From NCBI GenBank assembly GCA_963753285.1, contig CAVWBT010000003.1:186001-250000 (forward strand): a stretch of DNA of 64,000 bases, given 5' to 3'. Made by a program: the position numbers and the translations under genes. A model generated the notes under the pieces. That model had not been told where the DNA came from, did no database searches, and saw only the letters and a program-made list of their open reading frames with translations. This stretch comes from JAHEDH01 sp963753285 (lineage in GTDB: Bacteria; Actinomycetota; Acidimicrobiia; Spongiisociales; ZC4RG35). Positions 9,292 through 19,714 of this stretch are shown here, in pieces. The first letter of the stretch is position 1. Every line of letters starts with the position of its first letter.

Positions 9292-10053
9292 GTGACACAG
9301 AAGAACTTCCTGCTCGACATGGACGGCGTCCTCGTTCGTGGCCGCACTCCGGTCGAAGGGGCGCAGGCCTTCATCGACCGTCTCAACGAGACGGAACGGC
9401 GATACCTGGTGCTGACCAACAATCCGAACTTCACCCCCGGAGACCTGTCCCACCGGCTCGCTGCCGAAGGCCTCCGAGTGCCTGCCGAGCGGATCTTCAC
9501 CTCGGCGATGGCGACGGCGCGGTTCCTCGACGTTCAGAAACCGGGAGGCAAGGCCTTCGTGGTCGGAGGCACCGGTCTCACGACTGCGTTGCACGGGGTC
9601 GGGTACGTGCTGACAGACCTCGACCCGGACTACGTGGTCCTGGGAGAGGGGGGTCTCGACTTCGAGGCTCTCACGACGGCCACACGACTGGTCGACAAGG
9701 GATCGAGTTTCATCGTCACCAACCCCGACGCAGCCGGCCCGACCGAGAAGGGCATCGTTCCGGCCGCCGGCGCGGTCGCAGCGATGATCCAGACCGCAAC
9801 CGGCGTCGAGCCCTACGTGGTCGGGAAGCCGAACCCGCTGATGTTTCGCACCGCGCTGAACTTCCTCGACGTTCACTCCGAGGACACGGTCATGGTCGGA
9901 GACAACCTCAGAACCGACATTCGCGGCGGAATCGAATCGGGATTGGAGACGGTGCTCGTCTTGAGTGGCATGACGGCCGAGCCGGACATCGCCCGTTCGC
10001 CGTTCCGGCCCAATCACGTCGTGCGTTCCGTCGCCGAGATCGACCTGGACTGA
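9292..10053 (+). CDS. HAD-IIA family sugar/nucleotide phosphatase (NagD-like)
   Basis: The enzyme has 253 residues with all HAD motifs: DMDGV at 9-13 (Asp9 nucleophile, Asp11 acid/base), TNN at 42-44, the conserved GKPNP with Lys179, and GDNLRTDI at 203-210 binding Mg. The IIA cap between motifs II and III is of NagD/AraL type. Such enzymes dephosphorylate sugar phosphates, p-nitrophenyl phosphate or UMP; exact substrate unknown. The start is GTG, with no clear RBS, possibly leaderless. It is followed after 2 bp by a small membrane protein gene. Confidence 0.9.
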   Translation: MTQKNFLLDMDGVLVRGRTPVEGAQAFIDRLNETERRYLVLTNNPNFTPGDLSHRLAAEGLRVPAERIFTSAMATARFLDVQKPGGKAFVVGGTGLTTALHGVGYVLTDLDPDYVVLGEGGLDFEALTTATRLVDKGSSFIVTNPDAAGPTEKGIVPAAGAVAAMIQTATGVEPYVVGKPNPLMFRTALNFLDVHSEDTVMVGDNLRTDIRGGIESGLETVLVLSGMTAEPDIARSPFRPNHVVRSVAEIDLD

Positions 10054-10055
10054 TC

Positions 10056-10205
10056 GTGCACCGGATCGTCGCAGCGTTCAGCTTCGTCGTCGCCACGATG
10101 TGGATCGTGATCGTGGTCGCCGAGATCGCCAACGAGGGTCCGGTCGCCGTGATCGTCACCTCGGCGGCACTGGCGGCGGCATTCCTCTACGCCGGCTACC
10201 GGCTG

Positions 10206-10235
<30 letters not shown>
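10056..10235 (+). CDS. Small two-helix membrane protein
   Basis: A GTG-initiated 59-residue frame begins 2 bp after the HAD phosphatase stop. It encodes two hydrophobic helices (residues ~4-22 and ~28-47) and a basic C-terminus (YRLLRHPPARFR). Its last 30 bases overlap the convergent 3' end of clpB. The close spacing suggests co-transcription with the phosphatase. No family recognised; the clean two-helix pattern argues it is real. Confidence 0.55.
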
Positions 10236-12800
<2,565 letters not shown>

Positions 12801-12821
12801 GAGATTCTCTCTGTGTGAAAA

Positions 12822-12842
12822 CTTGAGTGCAATTGTATCAAG
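12822..12842 (-). promoter_or_regulatory. HAIR operator (HspR binding site) upstream of clpB
   Basis: The plus-strand sequence is CTTGAGT, 7 bases, TATCAAG. The known HspR inverted repeat in actinobacteria is CTTGAGT-N7-ACTCAAG: the left arm matches exactly, the right arm 5 of 7, and the spacer is exactly 7. It lies 22 bp before the clpB start codon. HspR represses clpB and dnaK operons in Streptomyces and Mycobacterium; no hspR gene is in this window. Confidence 0.85.
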
Positions 12843-12872
12843 TTCCCAGGTCTGCCGGATATTCCGAGCGGG

Positions 12873-13226
12873 CTATTCCGAGTAGGGCGCCCGCCACCTC
12901 GGCGGAGCTTCGACACCCTCCTCCAGCCAGTACTCGACGCCACCGGCGATCACACCGCCCGAGACGTCGTAGAACCCGACGCACCAGAAGACGTGGTCGC
13001 CGTGCTTCACCCTGGCTCGGAGGACCTCGCTGTCGTCCCCTTCGTACTGGTCGATCACCTCGATGTCCCAGCCTTCGGGGTAGTCGTGGTTCATGGCGAG
13101 ATATCGCTCGCCCACGAAGCGCTCCCCCGTGGCCGGCCAGACGATCAACGCATCGGGGGCCACGAAGGTCCCTGCCGTATCCCAATCACGGGCCTGAATT
13201 GCCTCGAACATCTCGAATGCTGCCAT
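12873..13226 (-). CDS. SnoaL/NTF2-like protein
   Basis: The product has 117 residues with the SnoaL-like cone-shaped alpha+beta pattern: an N-terminal helix (MFEAIQARDWDTAGTFVAPD), an Asp/Val-rich strand region, and strands ending in the GGVIAGGVEYW motif. Members act as small-molecule binding or catalytic pockets; function here is unknown. The ATG at 13226 is chosen because upstream sequence is repeat DNA. It lies just upstream of clpB on the same strand, separated by the HAIR operator. Confidence 0.75.
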   Translation of the reverse strand: MAAFEMFEAIQARDWDTAGTFVAPDALIVWPATGERFVGERYLAMNHDYPEGWDIEVIDQYEGDDSEVLRARVKHGDHVFWCVGFYDVSGGVIAGGVEYWLEEGVEAPPRWRAPYSE

Positions 13227-13270
13227 GACCCAAAGGTACCGCCGCCTCCAGGCGCGTGGAGCATGCAACG

Positions 13271-13302
13271 GATGACAGATGACAGATGACAGATGACAGA
13301 TG
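13271..13302. repeat. Heptamer tandem repeat (GATGACA)n
   Basis: About 4.6 perfect copies of GATGACA sit immediately upstream of the SnoaL-like gene, at the edge of the repeat-rich region 13303-13690. Confidence 0.9.
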
Positions 13303-13690
13303 CTGCCATGGGGGATCGAGGGGAATCGTCCCGCTGTCGTTTCACGTTTCACGTCAGGCGCGTCGACTGCGGCCACTACCTGGGATGCTGGCTGCGGGCC
13401 GCGTGATCGAGAGGCGGTGTGCCAGCGGGCTGGTCGCCCTTGGTGTCGCTTCACGCCTCACGCTGCACGCTACACGCCTTGCAAGAGGGTTGTTGGCTGC
13501 AGATCGCGCAACACGACCGGCAGGTATGCCATCAGGGGGCTCGAGGGGGATCGTCCCTGGTGTCGCTTCACGCTTCACGCTTCACGCCCCACGTGAACAC
13601 AGACCCGGGTTGTTGGCTGCGGGCCGAAAACAAGCGAACAGGTCGGCCATCAGGGGGTCTCAGGGGGATCGTCCCCCTGCATGTGACAGC
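13303..13690. repeat. Degenerate copies of the 88-bp repeat family with TTCACGC spacers
   Basis: This gene-free stretch holds three to four diverged units of the array found at 16759-17535. The shared core runs GGGTTGTTGGCTGCGGGCC ... GCCATCAGGGGG ... GGGGGATCGTCCC, visible near 13307, 13380, 13486 and 13606. Here units are 105-120 bp apart because short CACG-type repeats are inserted (GTTTCAC twice at 13339-13354, TTCACGC-type runs at 13446-13475 and 13562-13592). I see no credible gene; the plus-strand frames through it are repeat translations. Confidence 0.75.
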
Positions 13691-13694
13691 CCCC

Positions 13695-14090
13695 TCAGTG
13701 TGACAGCCCGCCGCGGGAGATGCGACGGTTGAGGGCGTCGAGGACGGCCTTGGCGGTGGCGGTGGCGGCGTCGCCGTCACGAACCATGGCGGAACCGATG
13801 AGGTAGTCGCTCCAACCCGTCTCGCGGATCTGGGCGAGGGCGATGCGGACCGGGCCGAGATCCGAGGTCCCGATGGCGGTCAGATCGAATCTGTGCCGCC
13901 CTTCGATGAGCGCCTCGACGGCACGCAGCGTGGCCTCGCCGACCAGGCGGGCGCGCTGATGGGGGTCGGACGTGCCTTCGGCACTCCCGGTGACGTGGTG
14001 ATCGCCCCAGCCGAGCGCCACCGACACAGATGCACGGCCGTTCTCGAGTCGCTGATCGATGGTGGCGAGGAACGGGCGATCTTCGTACAT
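13695..14090 (-). CDS. Conserved hypothetical protein
   Basis: The product has 131 residues. It has an N-terminal beta-hairpin region, a helix with ATLRAVEALIEG, a strand around LTAIGTSDL and a C-terminal helix (ATATAKAVLDALNRRI), giving two similar beta-alpha halves of about 65 residues. No signal peptide or membrane helix. The repeated pattern of charged strands and an 'EATLRAVEAL'-type helix suggests a small ligand- or self-associating domain, but I do not recognise the family. Its 3' end borders the repeat-rich stretch at 13303-13690. Confidence 0.6.
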   Translation of the reverse strand: MYEDRPFLATIDQRLENGRASVSVALGWGDHHVTGSAEGTSDPHQRARLVGEATLRAVEALIEGRHRFDLTAIGTSDLGPVRIALAQIRETGWSDYLIGSAMVRDGDAATATAKAVLDALNRRISRGGLSH

Positions 14091-14162
14091 GCCGCCACCT
14101 TACGGAGCGCGACCGAGCCCACGCATGGGCGCAGCGACCCAATCTGGATGGAACCGTCCGCG

Positions 14163-15560
14163 CTAGCCCCCGTCGACCGGTTCGTCGCCACAAGCAGCCT
14201 GCAGTTCGTCGAGTAACCGGCGCAGGTCGCGCACGGTCTCTGCGTACGCGGGCTCATCGATGACGTTGTTCATCTCGAAGGGGTCGGACTCGAGGTCGAA
14301 GAGCTCCCACTCGGGTGGCGAGGCAGGACCGCGGGCACCCGGTTGGCCGAGCGGCTCGTTGTAGTAGCAGATCAGCTTGTGCCGGTGGGTCCGCACCCCG
14401 TAGTGCGCCCACACGTTGTGGTCGGCGTCCTGGTGCATCCAGTACCGGTAGTACATGGACTGCTGCCAGCCGGGTGGGGTCTCTCCTGCCAGCAGCGGCA
14501 CGAAGCTGGTTCCCTGCATGTGATCCGGGACGCCGACCCCGGTGAGTTCGAGGAAGGTCGGAGCGAAGTCGACGTTGAGCACCATCTCGCTGCAGTCGCT
14601 CCAGGGTCGGATCATCGCCGGGTACCTGATCAACAGCGGCATCGAGAGCGACTCCTCGTACATGAACCGCTTGTCGAACCAACCGTGATCGCCGAGGAAG
14701 AACCCCTGATCGGACGTGTATGCGACAACGGTTTCGTCGGCCAGCCCGGAGTCGTCGAGCCAGTCGAGCACCCGCCCGACGTTGTCGTCGATCGACGCGA
14801 CCACACGCAGATAGTCCTTGATATAGCGCTGATACCGCCAGGACACCTCCTCGTCGTGGCTCAGGCCCTCGGGTACGGGCTCTTTGAGATCGACCTCGTT
14901 GAGATCCATCATTCGCATCTCGGCCACCCTCGCGGCCGTCGCTCGGTGCTCGTAGTCGTCCCAGAAGGTCTCGGGTTCCGGGATGTGCTCGCCCTCGTAC
15001 ATCGATGCGTGGGCGTCATCCGGCTCCCATGGCCGATGAGGAGCCTTGTGATGGATCATCAACGCAAACGGCCTTTCCGGGTCGCGCTCCTCGAGCCACC
15101 GGAGGCTCATGTCGGTGATGATGTCGGTGGCGTACCCCTCCACCACGATCCGACCTTCTGGGGTGAAGAAGTCCGGGTCGTGATAGAGCCCTTGATCCGG
15201 CAGCACCGCCCAATCGTCGAAACCGGTCGGGTCGTGCGACGGCCCATGACCCAGATGCCACTTGCCGAAGATGGCCGTCTGGTACCCGGCCGCCTGCATG
15301 AGCTTGGGGTAGGTGACCAGAGCGTTGTCCATCGGCGTGTCGAGCGTCGTGACCCCGTTCACGTGGTTGTAGGTTCCGGTGAGCACCGCGGCCCTGCTCG
15401 GCGTGCAGATCGAGTTGGTACAGAAACAGGCGTCGAATCGCATCCCCTCGTCGGCGATCCGGTCGAGGTGGGGGGTCTGGTTGATCCGACTCCCATAGGC
15501 GCTGATCGCATGAGTGGCGTGGTCGTCGGACATGATGAAGACGAGATTCGGACGGCGCAT
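14163..15560 (-). CDS. Sulfatase (formylglycine type)
   Basis: The protein has 465 residues. It starts with the metal-binding motif MRRPNLVFIMSDDH and carries CTPSR at 52-56, in which Cys52 is the residue oxidised to formylglycine. Further markers are GKWHLGH, a SDQGFFLGDHG metal/substrate motif and the C-terminal ELFDLESDPFEMNN signature. There is no signal peptide, so it is probably cytoplasmic. It would hydrolyse a sulfate (or phosphonate) ester; substrate unknown. A formylglycine-generating enzyme is needed but not seen in the window. ATG 15560 is chosen over 15575 because family members start just before RPN. Confidence 0.92.
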   Translation of the reverse strand: MRRPNLVFIMSDDHATHAISAYGSRINQTPHLDRIADEGMRFDACFCTNSICTPSRAAVLTGTYNHVNGVTTLDTPMDNALVTYPKLMQAAGYQTAIFGKWHLGHGPSHDPTGFDDWAVLPDQGLYHDPDFFTPEGRIVVEGYATDIITDMSLRWLEERDPERPFALMIHHKAPHRPWEPDDAHASMYEGEHIPEPETFWDDYEHRATAARVAEMRMMDLNEVDLKEPVPEGLSHDEEVSWRYQRYIKDYLRVVASIDDNVGRVLDWLDDSGLADETVVAYTSDQGFFLGDHGWFDKRFMYEESLSMPLLIRYPAMIRPWSDCSEMVLNVDFAPTFLELTGVGVPDHMQGTSFVPLLAGETPPGWQQSMYYRYWMHQDADHNVWAHYGVRTHRHKLICYYNEPLGQPGARGPASPPEWELFDLESDPFEMNNVIDEPAYAETVRDLRRLLDELQAACGDEPVDGG

Positions 15561-15659
15561 CCAACGAGCGTACATCCGAAGTCCTCTCCCGTTCCGAGGG
15601 CGCTCGCACCCGGCCTATCGTGGCGACAGCAATCGACATCTCGAGAGAAGGAAGAGTCG

Positions 15660-16052
15660 ATGATCCAGGAGTTCAAGGAGTTCATCAACAAGGGCAACCT
15701 CGTCGAGATCGCCGTGGCGTTCGTCATGGGCGTCGCATTCGCCGACGTGATCGCAGCTCTCACGAGCCGCATCATCAGCCCGATCATCGGTCTGATCTTC
15801 AATCTGGAATCGCTCGCGGGCGTGTGGACATTCGGAGAGCTAGATCCGGAGACGGGTCAGCCGGTCGGATCGGTCGGCGCCTTCATCGAGGCATTCATCA
15901 ACTTCCTGATCGTCGCTTTCGTGATGTTCCTCGTCGTCCGGGCCTACAACCGGATGAAGGCTCGCATGGAGAAGGCCGAGGAAGAGGCGCCTGCCGAGGA
16001 CCCCGAGGACATCAAGCTCCTCAGGGAAATCCGCGACAACCTCAAGGCATAA
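15660..16052 (+). CDS. mscL: Large-conductance mechanosensitive channel MscL
   Basis: The product has 130 residues, the standard length. N-terminal helix MIQEFKEFINKGNLVEIAVA leads into TM1 with the gate (VAFVMGVAFADVI), a short periplasmic loop, TM2 (residues ~74-94) and a charged C-terminal helical bundle (DPEDIKLLREIRDNL). It is a pentameric inner-membrane channel that releases solutes on hypo-osmotic shock. A strong RBS (GAGAGAAGGAAGAG) precedes the ATG. It is monocistronic and ends at a strong hairpin. Confidence 0.97.
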   Translation: MIQEFKEFINKGNLVEIAVAFVMGVAFADVIAALTSRIISPIIGLIFNLESLAGVWTFGELDPETGQPVGSVGAFIEAFINFLIVAFVMFLVVRAYNRMKARMEKAEEEAPAEDPEDIKLLREIRDNLKA

Positions 16053-16071
16053 GCCCGATTCGAATCGGATT

Positions 16072-16106
16072 GCGTAGACGGCGCCCGAGGCGGGCGCCGT
16101 CTACGC
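16072..16106. terminator. Strong bidirectional hairpin terminator
   Basis: A perfect 16-bp stem (left arm GCGTAGACGGCGCCCG) with the 3-nt loop AGG lies 20 bp after mscL and 11 bp from the stop codon of the convergent DUF3151 gene. No U-run follows. Confidence 0.85.
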
Positions 16107-16116
16107 GTGCGAGCGT

Positions 16117-16551
16117 TCAGTCCGAAGGCGGCCAGGCGGGATCCAGCATTCTGAGAAACTCTTCGCACCGCTCGTGCTCGGCGTCCTCGCCGATGGCCGC
16201 AGCCATCCGGGCCAGGCCGGAGAGGCACCGGAGGAACCCCCGGTTCGACTCGTGGCGCCAGCGGACGTATCCAGACCCACGCCAGCCGTTCTTTCGAAGG
16301 CTGTCGAGCCCTCGGTGGTAGCCGACCCGGAAGGCGGCGTAGGCGCGCACCTGGGTCTCGATGTCCAAGCCGGTGTCTTCGACCGCCTCGCCGAGCGCGG
16401 CCCAGGCGAACAACGACTCGGGGTGGTCGGCGACGACCACCGAGAGGTTGGGCAGGCTCGAACCTGCGTTCTCGATCCGCTCGATCAACGCCGGATCCGG
16501 GTCGGGCAGCACGGTCTCGGGTGGGCCGGTGGGAGTGAGGTCGACGTCCAT
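16117..16551 (-). CDS. DUF3151 family protein
   Basis: The product has 144 residues starting MDVDLTPTGPPETVLP, followed by the family's helical core with NGWRGSGYVRWRHESNRGFL, the most conserved stretch. DUF3151 proteins are small, actinobacteria-specific, soluble and of unknown function. The frame extends upstream to 16689, but that part reads into hairpin and repeat DNA, so ATG 16551 is used. The last bases lie next to a shared terminator with mscL. Confidence 0.88.
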   Translation of the reverse strand: MDVDLTPTGPPETVLPDPDPALIERIENAGSSLPNLSVVVADHPESLFAWAALGEAVEDTGLDIETQVRAYAAFRVGYHRGLDSLRKNGWRGSGYVRWRHESNRGFLRCLSGLARMAAAIGEDAEHERCEEFLRMLDPAWPPSD

Positions 16552-16639
16552 GGACCGGACGGTACCTGGGCGGTGGGCCATGAGCCACCCTGGGACGATC
16601 TGCGGCATCCGGTCCCCACCTCCGGTGCAACGCCCCCCT

Positions 16640-16677
16640 GGCTTGCTGGCGCAAGCCGGTCCCCCCAGAGGGGGGAC
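16640..16677. other. Twin hairpins at the edge of the repeat array
   Basis: Two perfect stem-loops stand side by side: GGCTTGC-TGGC-GCAAGCC (16640-16657) and GTCCCCCC-AGA-GGGGGGAC (16659-16677). They lie between the DUF3151 start and the TTCACGC-type runs (16712-16735) that lead into the 88-bp array. Function unknown. Confidence 0.7.
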
Positions 16678-16758
16678 AAACAATGCCATGTCCCCGTGCT
16701 TGCGACGGACCGGAGTGTCGCTTCACGCTTCACGCCACACACCTCGGGTGAACACAGA

Positions 16759-17535
16759 CCCAGGGTGATGGCCGCGGGCCGTGCAACCCGACGGCGGGTA
16801 TGCCATCAGGGGGTTCGAGGGGGATCGTCCCCCTCAATGTCACAGACCCGGGTTGTTGGCCGCGGGCCGTGCAACCCGATCGCGGGTATGCCATCAGGGG
16901 GTTCCAGGGGGATCGTCCCCCTCAATGCCACAGACCCGGGGTGTTGGCCGAGGGCCGTGCAACCCGATCGCGGGTATGCCATCAGGGGGTTCCAGGGGGA
17001 TCGTCCCCCTCAATGCCACAGACCCGGGTTGCTGGCCGAGGGCCGTGCAACCCGACGGCGGGTATGCCATCAGGGGGTTCCAGGGGGATCGTCCCCCTCA
17101 ATGCCACAGACCCGGGGTGTTGGCCGCGGGCCGTGCAACCCGACCGCGGGTATGCCATCAGGGGGTTCGAGGGGGATCGTCCCCCTCAATGTCATTGCCA
17201 TCAGGGGGTTCGAGGGGGATCGTCCCTCTCAATGTCACAGACCCGGGTTGCTGGCTGCGGGCCGTGCAACCCGACGGCGGGTGTGCCACCAGGGGGTTCG
17301 AGGGGGATCGTCCCCCTCAATGCCACGGACCCGGGATGCTGGCTGCGGGCCGCGCAACGCGATGGCGGGGATGCCATCAGGGGGTTCCAGGGGGATCGTC
17401 CCCTGATGTCATCGTCCCCCTCAATGCCACGGACCCGGGATGCTGGCTGCGGGCCGCGCAACGCGATGGCGGGGATGCCATCAGGGGGTTCCAGGGGGAT
17501 CGTCCCCCTGATGTCATCGTCCCCCTCAATGTCAC
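16759..17535. repeat. 88-bp tandem repeat array (about 8.5 units)
   Basis: Units begin with CCC(G/A)GG at 16759, 16847, 16935, 17023, 17111, 17242, 17330 and 17433. Steps are exactly 88 bp except 131 (88 plus a 43-bp partial unit) and 103 (88 plus a 15-bp insertion). Each unit contains CCATCAGGGGG and the hairpin AGGGGGA-TCG-TCCCCCT. Units differ by a few substitutions, so this is an aged array. There are no unique spacers, so it is not CRISPR. All three plus frames are open across it because 88 is 1 modulo 3; I regard them as non-coding. It ends about 7 bp before the PadR promoter. No gene is seen between 16552 and 17576. Confidence 0.95.
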
Positions 17536-17541
17536 TGTTGA

Positions 17542-17577
17542 TTGACTACCTTGCATAACGTGTTAGTGTGTCATGCA
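17542..17577 (+). promoter_or_regulatory. Promoter and candidate PadR operator
   Basis: A -35 TTGACT (17542-17547), 16-bp spacer and -10 TAGTGT (17564-17569) place the start of transcription at or next to the ATG at 17577, i.e. a leaderless mRNA. An inverted repeat TGCAT (17552-17556) / ATGCA (17573-17577) brackets the -10 and could be the autoregulatory PadR site. Inferred from spacing and symmetry only. Confidence 0.45.
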
Positions 17578-17933
17578 TGGTAACTGGTCACGGAGTAGAG
17601 CGGAGCTCGCAGTTGCTCAAGGGCGTGCTCGACATGTGTCTGCTGGCGGTGATCGCCGAGCAGCCGAGCTACGGCTACGAGATGGTGCGCAAGCTCTCGA
17701 GCCGAGGCCTCGCACTGGTGAGTGACGGAACGATCTACCCGGTCCTCTCGCGATTGCAGCGGAGCGGATTGATCGATTCGTACCTCGAACCGTCCAACGA
17801 GGGGCCGGCTCGGAAGTACTACCGAATCACCGAGGCCGGGACGTCCCGGCTGGAAGACTGGACGAGCGAATGGAGAACGATGAGTGACGGTGTCGAAGCC
17901 GTGCTGAAAGGAGCGACCGATGGACACAGCTGA
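17577..17933 (+). CDS. PadR family transcriptional regulator
   Basis: The product has 118 residues. The winged helix is typical: KGVLDMCLLAVIAEQPSYGYEM, then TIYPVLSRLQRSGLI as the recognition and wing region, and PARKYYRITEAG on the wing. A short C-terminal helix dimerises it. PadR proteins usually repress an adjacent operon and respond to small molecules. ATG 17577 is preferred over GTG 17568 because it fits the leaderless promoter. Its 3' end overlaps the next gene by 14 bp, so the PadR, HAAS-NfeD and SPFH genes form one operon. Confidence 0.93.
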   Translation: MVTGHGVERSSQLLKGVLDMCLLAVIAEQPSYGYEMVRKLSSRGLALVSDGTIYPVLSRLQRSGLIDSYLEPSNEGPARKYYRITEAGTSRLEDWTSEWRTMSDGVEAVLKGATDGHS

Positions 17934-18720
17934 CACGGCCCGGCTGATCGCCGACTGCGAGAAGTACTGGCGCTCAACGGGCGTGCCGCGTCGCCAGGTC
18001 GCTTCGATGCGCAACGAGCTTCGCCAGCACCTCGACGAGGCGCTTGCGGAAGGACGTTCGATCGACGACGTCGTCGGCGCCAGCCCCGCAGTGTTCGCCG
18101 AGAGCTGGGCAGCAGAGCACCGCGAACTCGACGCCAACGCTGCCTGGGAGGCAGTCATCCGGCGTGACCCCGAAGCCGAGAAGGAACGACGCTTTGCGCT
18201 CATCTCATACGTACTGGGAGGCATCGCCATCGTCGGTGGTGTGATCACCGGTGCCTGGATCAGAGGAGAAACAAACGTGGACGACGACATCTGGCGTTGG
18301 GTCTGGACCGGATTTGCAGTCGGGTTCGGGATCGGCGAGATCTTCACCGCCGCCTTCTTCCTCCTGCCCTTCGCCATCGGTGCGGCTGCGGCCGCAGTGC
18401 TGGCGTGGTTCGGCGTAGGACTGCTGGCGCAGTGGTTCGTCTTCTTCGGCGTGTCGCTGATCGCCTTCGCCTACCTCCGGCGGTTCATCGTCGCCCAGGA
18501 CGCCTTGGAGCAGCCCCGAGTCGGTGCCAATCGCTGGATCGGGATGGAAGGCATGGTGCTCCAGGACATCGACAACGACGAGGCCGTGGGGATGGTGCGC
18601 GTCGAGTCCGAGGAGTGGCGAGCCATCTCCGACGATGGAACGGTCATCGGAGCGGGAACCCGGATTCGAGTCCTCGACGTTCGCGGCGCGCGCCTCGTCG
18701 TCACAACCACAGATCACTGA
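17920..18720 (+). CDS. HAAS-like domain fused to NfeD-type membrane protein
   Basis: The product has 266 residues in three parts. Residues 1-90 form a soluble helical domain (CEKYWRSTGVPRRQVASMRNE, then helices) like the HAAS/DUF1700 modules usually found next to PadR genes. Residues ~95-190 form four hydrophobic helices. Residues ~200-266 form an NfeD C-terminal OB-fold (GMEGMVLQDI ... EEWRAIS ... GTRIRVLDVRGARLVV). NfeD OB-domains bind SPFH/stomatin partners, and an SPFH gene follows 24 bp later. The RBS AAAGGAG lies inside padR. The combination of a PadR-associated sensor domain with NfeD in one chain is notable. Confidence 0.85.
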   Translation: MDTADTARLIADCEKYWRSTGVPRRQVASMRNELRQHLDEALAEGRSIDDVVGASPAVFAESWAAEHRELDANAAWEAVIRRDPEAEKERRFALISYVLGGIAIVGGVITGAWIRGETNVDDDIWRWVWTGFAVGFGIGEIFTAAFFLLPFAIGAAAAAVLAWFGVGLLAQWFVFFGVSLIAFAYLRRFIVAQDALEQPRVGANRWIGMEGMVLQDIDNDEAVGMVRVESEEWRAISDDGTVIGAGTRIRVLDVRGARLVVTTTDH

Positions 18721-18744
18721 AACCGAGCAAAGGAGAAACAACAC

Positions 18745-19674
18745 ATGGAGGCGTTCATCGTCTTGCTGTTCGTCGTCGCCGTGGCGGCGATCCTGGTAGC
18801 AGCCACCGGCTTCCGAATCGTCCGCCCGTTCGAACGAGGGCTCATCGAGTTCCTCGGCCGCTACGAGAAGACGGTCGAGTCGGGTCTGCGTTGGGTCATC
18901 CCCTTCGTGAAGCGGCTCGAGAAGGTCGACATGCGAGAGCAGGTCGTCGACGTGCCTCCTCAGGAGGTCATCACCAAGGACAACGTGGCTGTCACGGTCG
19001 ACGCCGTGATCTACTACGAGCCCACCGATCCCGTGAAGCTGAAGTACAACGTCGGCAACTTCATCCTCGCCGTGACCAAGCTGGCCCAGACCAACTTGAG
19101 GAACGTGGTGGGTGACCTCGACCTCGACTCGGCGCTCACGTCACGAGAGGTCATCAACTCGAAGCTGCGTCAGATCCTCGACGATGCAACCGACAAGTGG
19201 GGCACCCGGGTCGTCCGTGTCGAGATCCAGCGGATCGAACCGCCGGCAGACGTCACCGAGGCGATGCACCGCCAGATGAAGGCGGAGCGGGATCGCCGTG
19301 CCGCAGTCACCGAAGCCGAAGGCGAGAAGCGGGCAGCGATCCTCAAGGCGGAGGGTGTCCGCGAGTCCAACGTGTTGGAGGCGAAGGGTCAGGCAGAGGC
19401 GATCAAGGAAGTGGCCGACGCCGAGAAGTATCAGAAGCTGACCGTCGCCGAAGGTGAAGGTCAGGCCATCGAGCGAGTGTTCGCGGCGATCCACAACGGC
19501 GACCCGACGCCGGATCTGATCGCCATCCGGTACCTCGAGGCGCTCCAGGGCATCGCGGACGGCAACGCCACCAAGGTGTTCCTGCCGCTCGACACGTCCG
19601 GCGTGCTCGGCAGCGTCGCAGCAATCGGAGAGCTCTTCAAGGAGTCGAACGGCGGTGCACCGGCCCACCAGTAG
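18745..19674 (+). CDS. SPFH/stomatin-like membrane protein
   Basis: The product has 309 residues. An N-terminal membrane helix (residues 1-22) is followed by the SPFH/band-7 domain (RPFERGLIEFLGRYEKTVESG, DMREQVVDVPPQEVITKDN), a long Ala/Glu/Lys coiled coil (AEAEGEKRAAILKAEG) and a hydrophobic C-terminal segment. It matches the QmcA/paraslipin group, which forms large membrane-bound rings and marks membrane microdomains. With the preceding NfeD gene it makes the classic NfeD-SPFH pair. RBS AAAGGAG precedes the ATG; a strong terminator follows. Confidence 0.96.
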   Translation: MEAFIVLLFVVAVAAILVAATGFRIVRPFERGLIEFLGRYEKTVESGLRWVIPFVKRLEKVDMREQVVDVPPQEVITKDNVAVTVDAVIYYEPTDPVKLKYNVGNFILAVTKLAQTNLRNVVGDLDLDSALTSREVINSKLRQILDDATDKWGTRVVRVEIQRIEPPADVTEAMHRQMKAERDRRAAVTEAEGEKRAAILKAEGVRESNVLEAKGQAEAIKEVADAEKYQKLTVAEGEGQAIERVFAAIHNGDPTPDLIAIRYLEALQGIADGNATKVFLPLDTSGVLGSVAAIGELFKESNGGAPAHQ

Positions 19675-19683
19675 ACGCAACAT

Positions 19684-19714
19684 CGAAGGGGGCGGGTACC
19701 TCCCGCCCCCTTCG
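19684..19714. terminator. Hairpin terminator after SPFH operon
   Basis: A perfect 13-bp stem (CGAAGGGGGCGGG / CCCGCCCCCTTCG) with a 5-nt loop begins 9 bp after the SPFH stop codon. Confidence 0.85.

Noticed and set aside
9232..10017. N-terminal extension of the DUF445 gene
   Set aside because: It is antisense of the HAD phosphatase; the family starts at the GTG at 9231.
15573..15599. CATCC-N16-CCGAGG before mscL as a third SigK-like promoter
   Set aside because: The -10 deviates and the site is 60 bp from the start; too weak beside the two good sites.
16759..17535. CRISPR array
   Set aside because: Units are contiguous, about 88 bp, with no unique spacers and no cas genes nearby.
16781..17558. 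Long plus-strand open frames (about 250 residues) with repeated peptides through the 88-bp array
   Set aside because: Repeat period is 1 modulo 3, so every frame cycles through the same peptides; no RBS or conserved domain, and the frames exist only because the repeat lacks stops.
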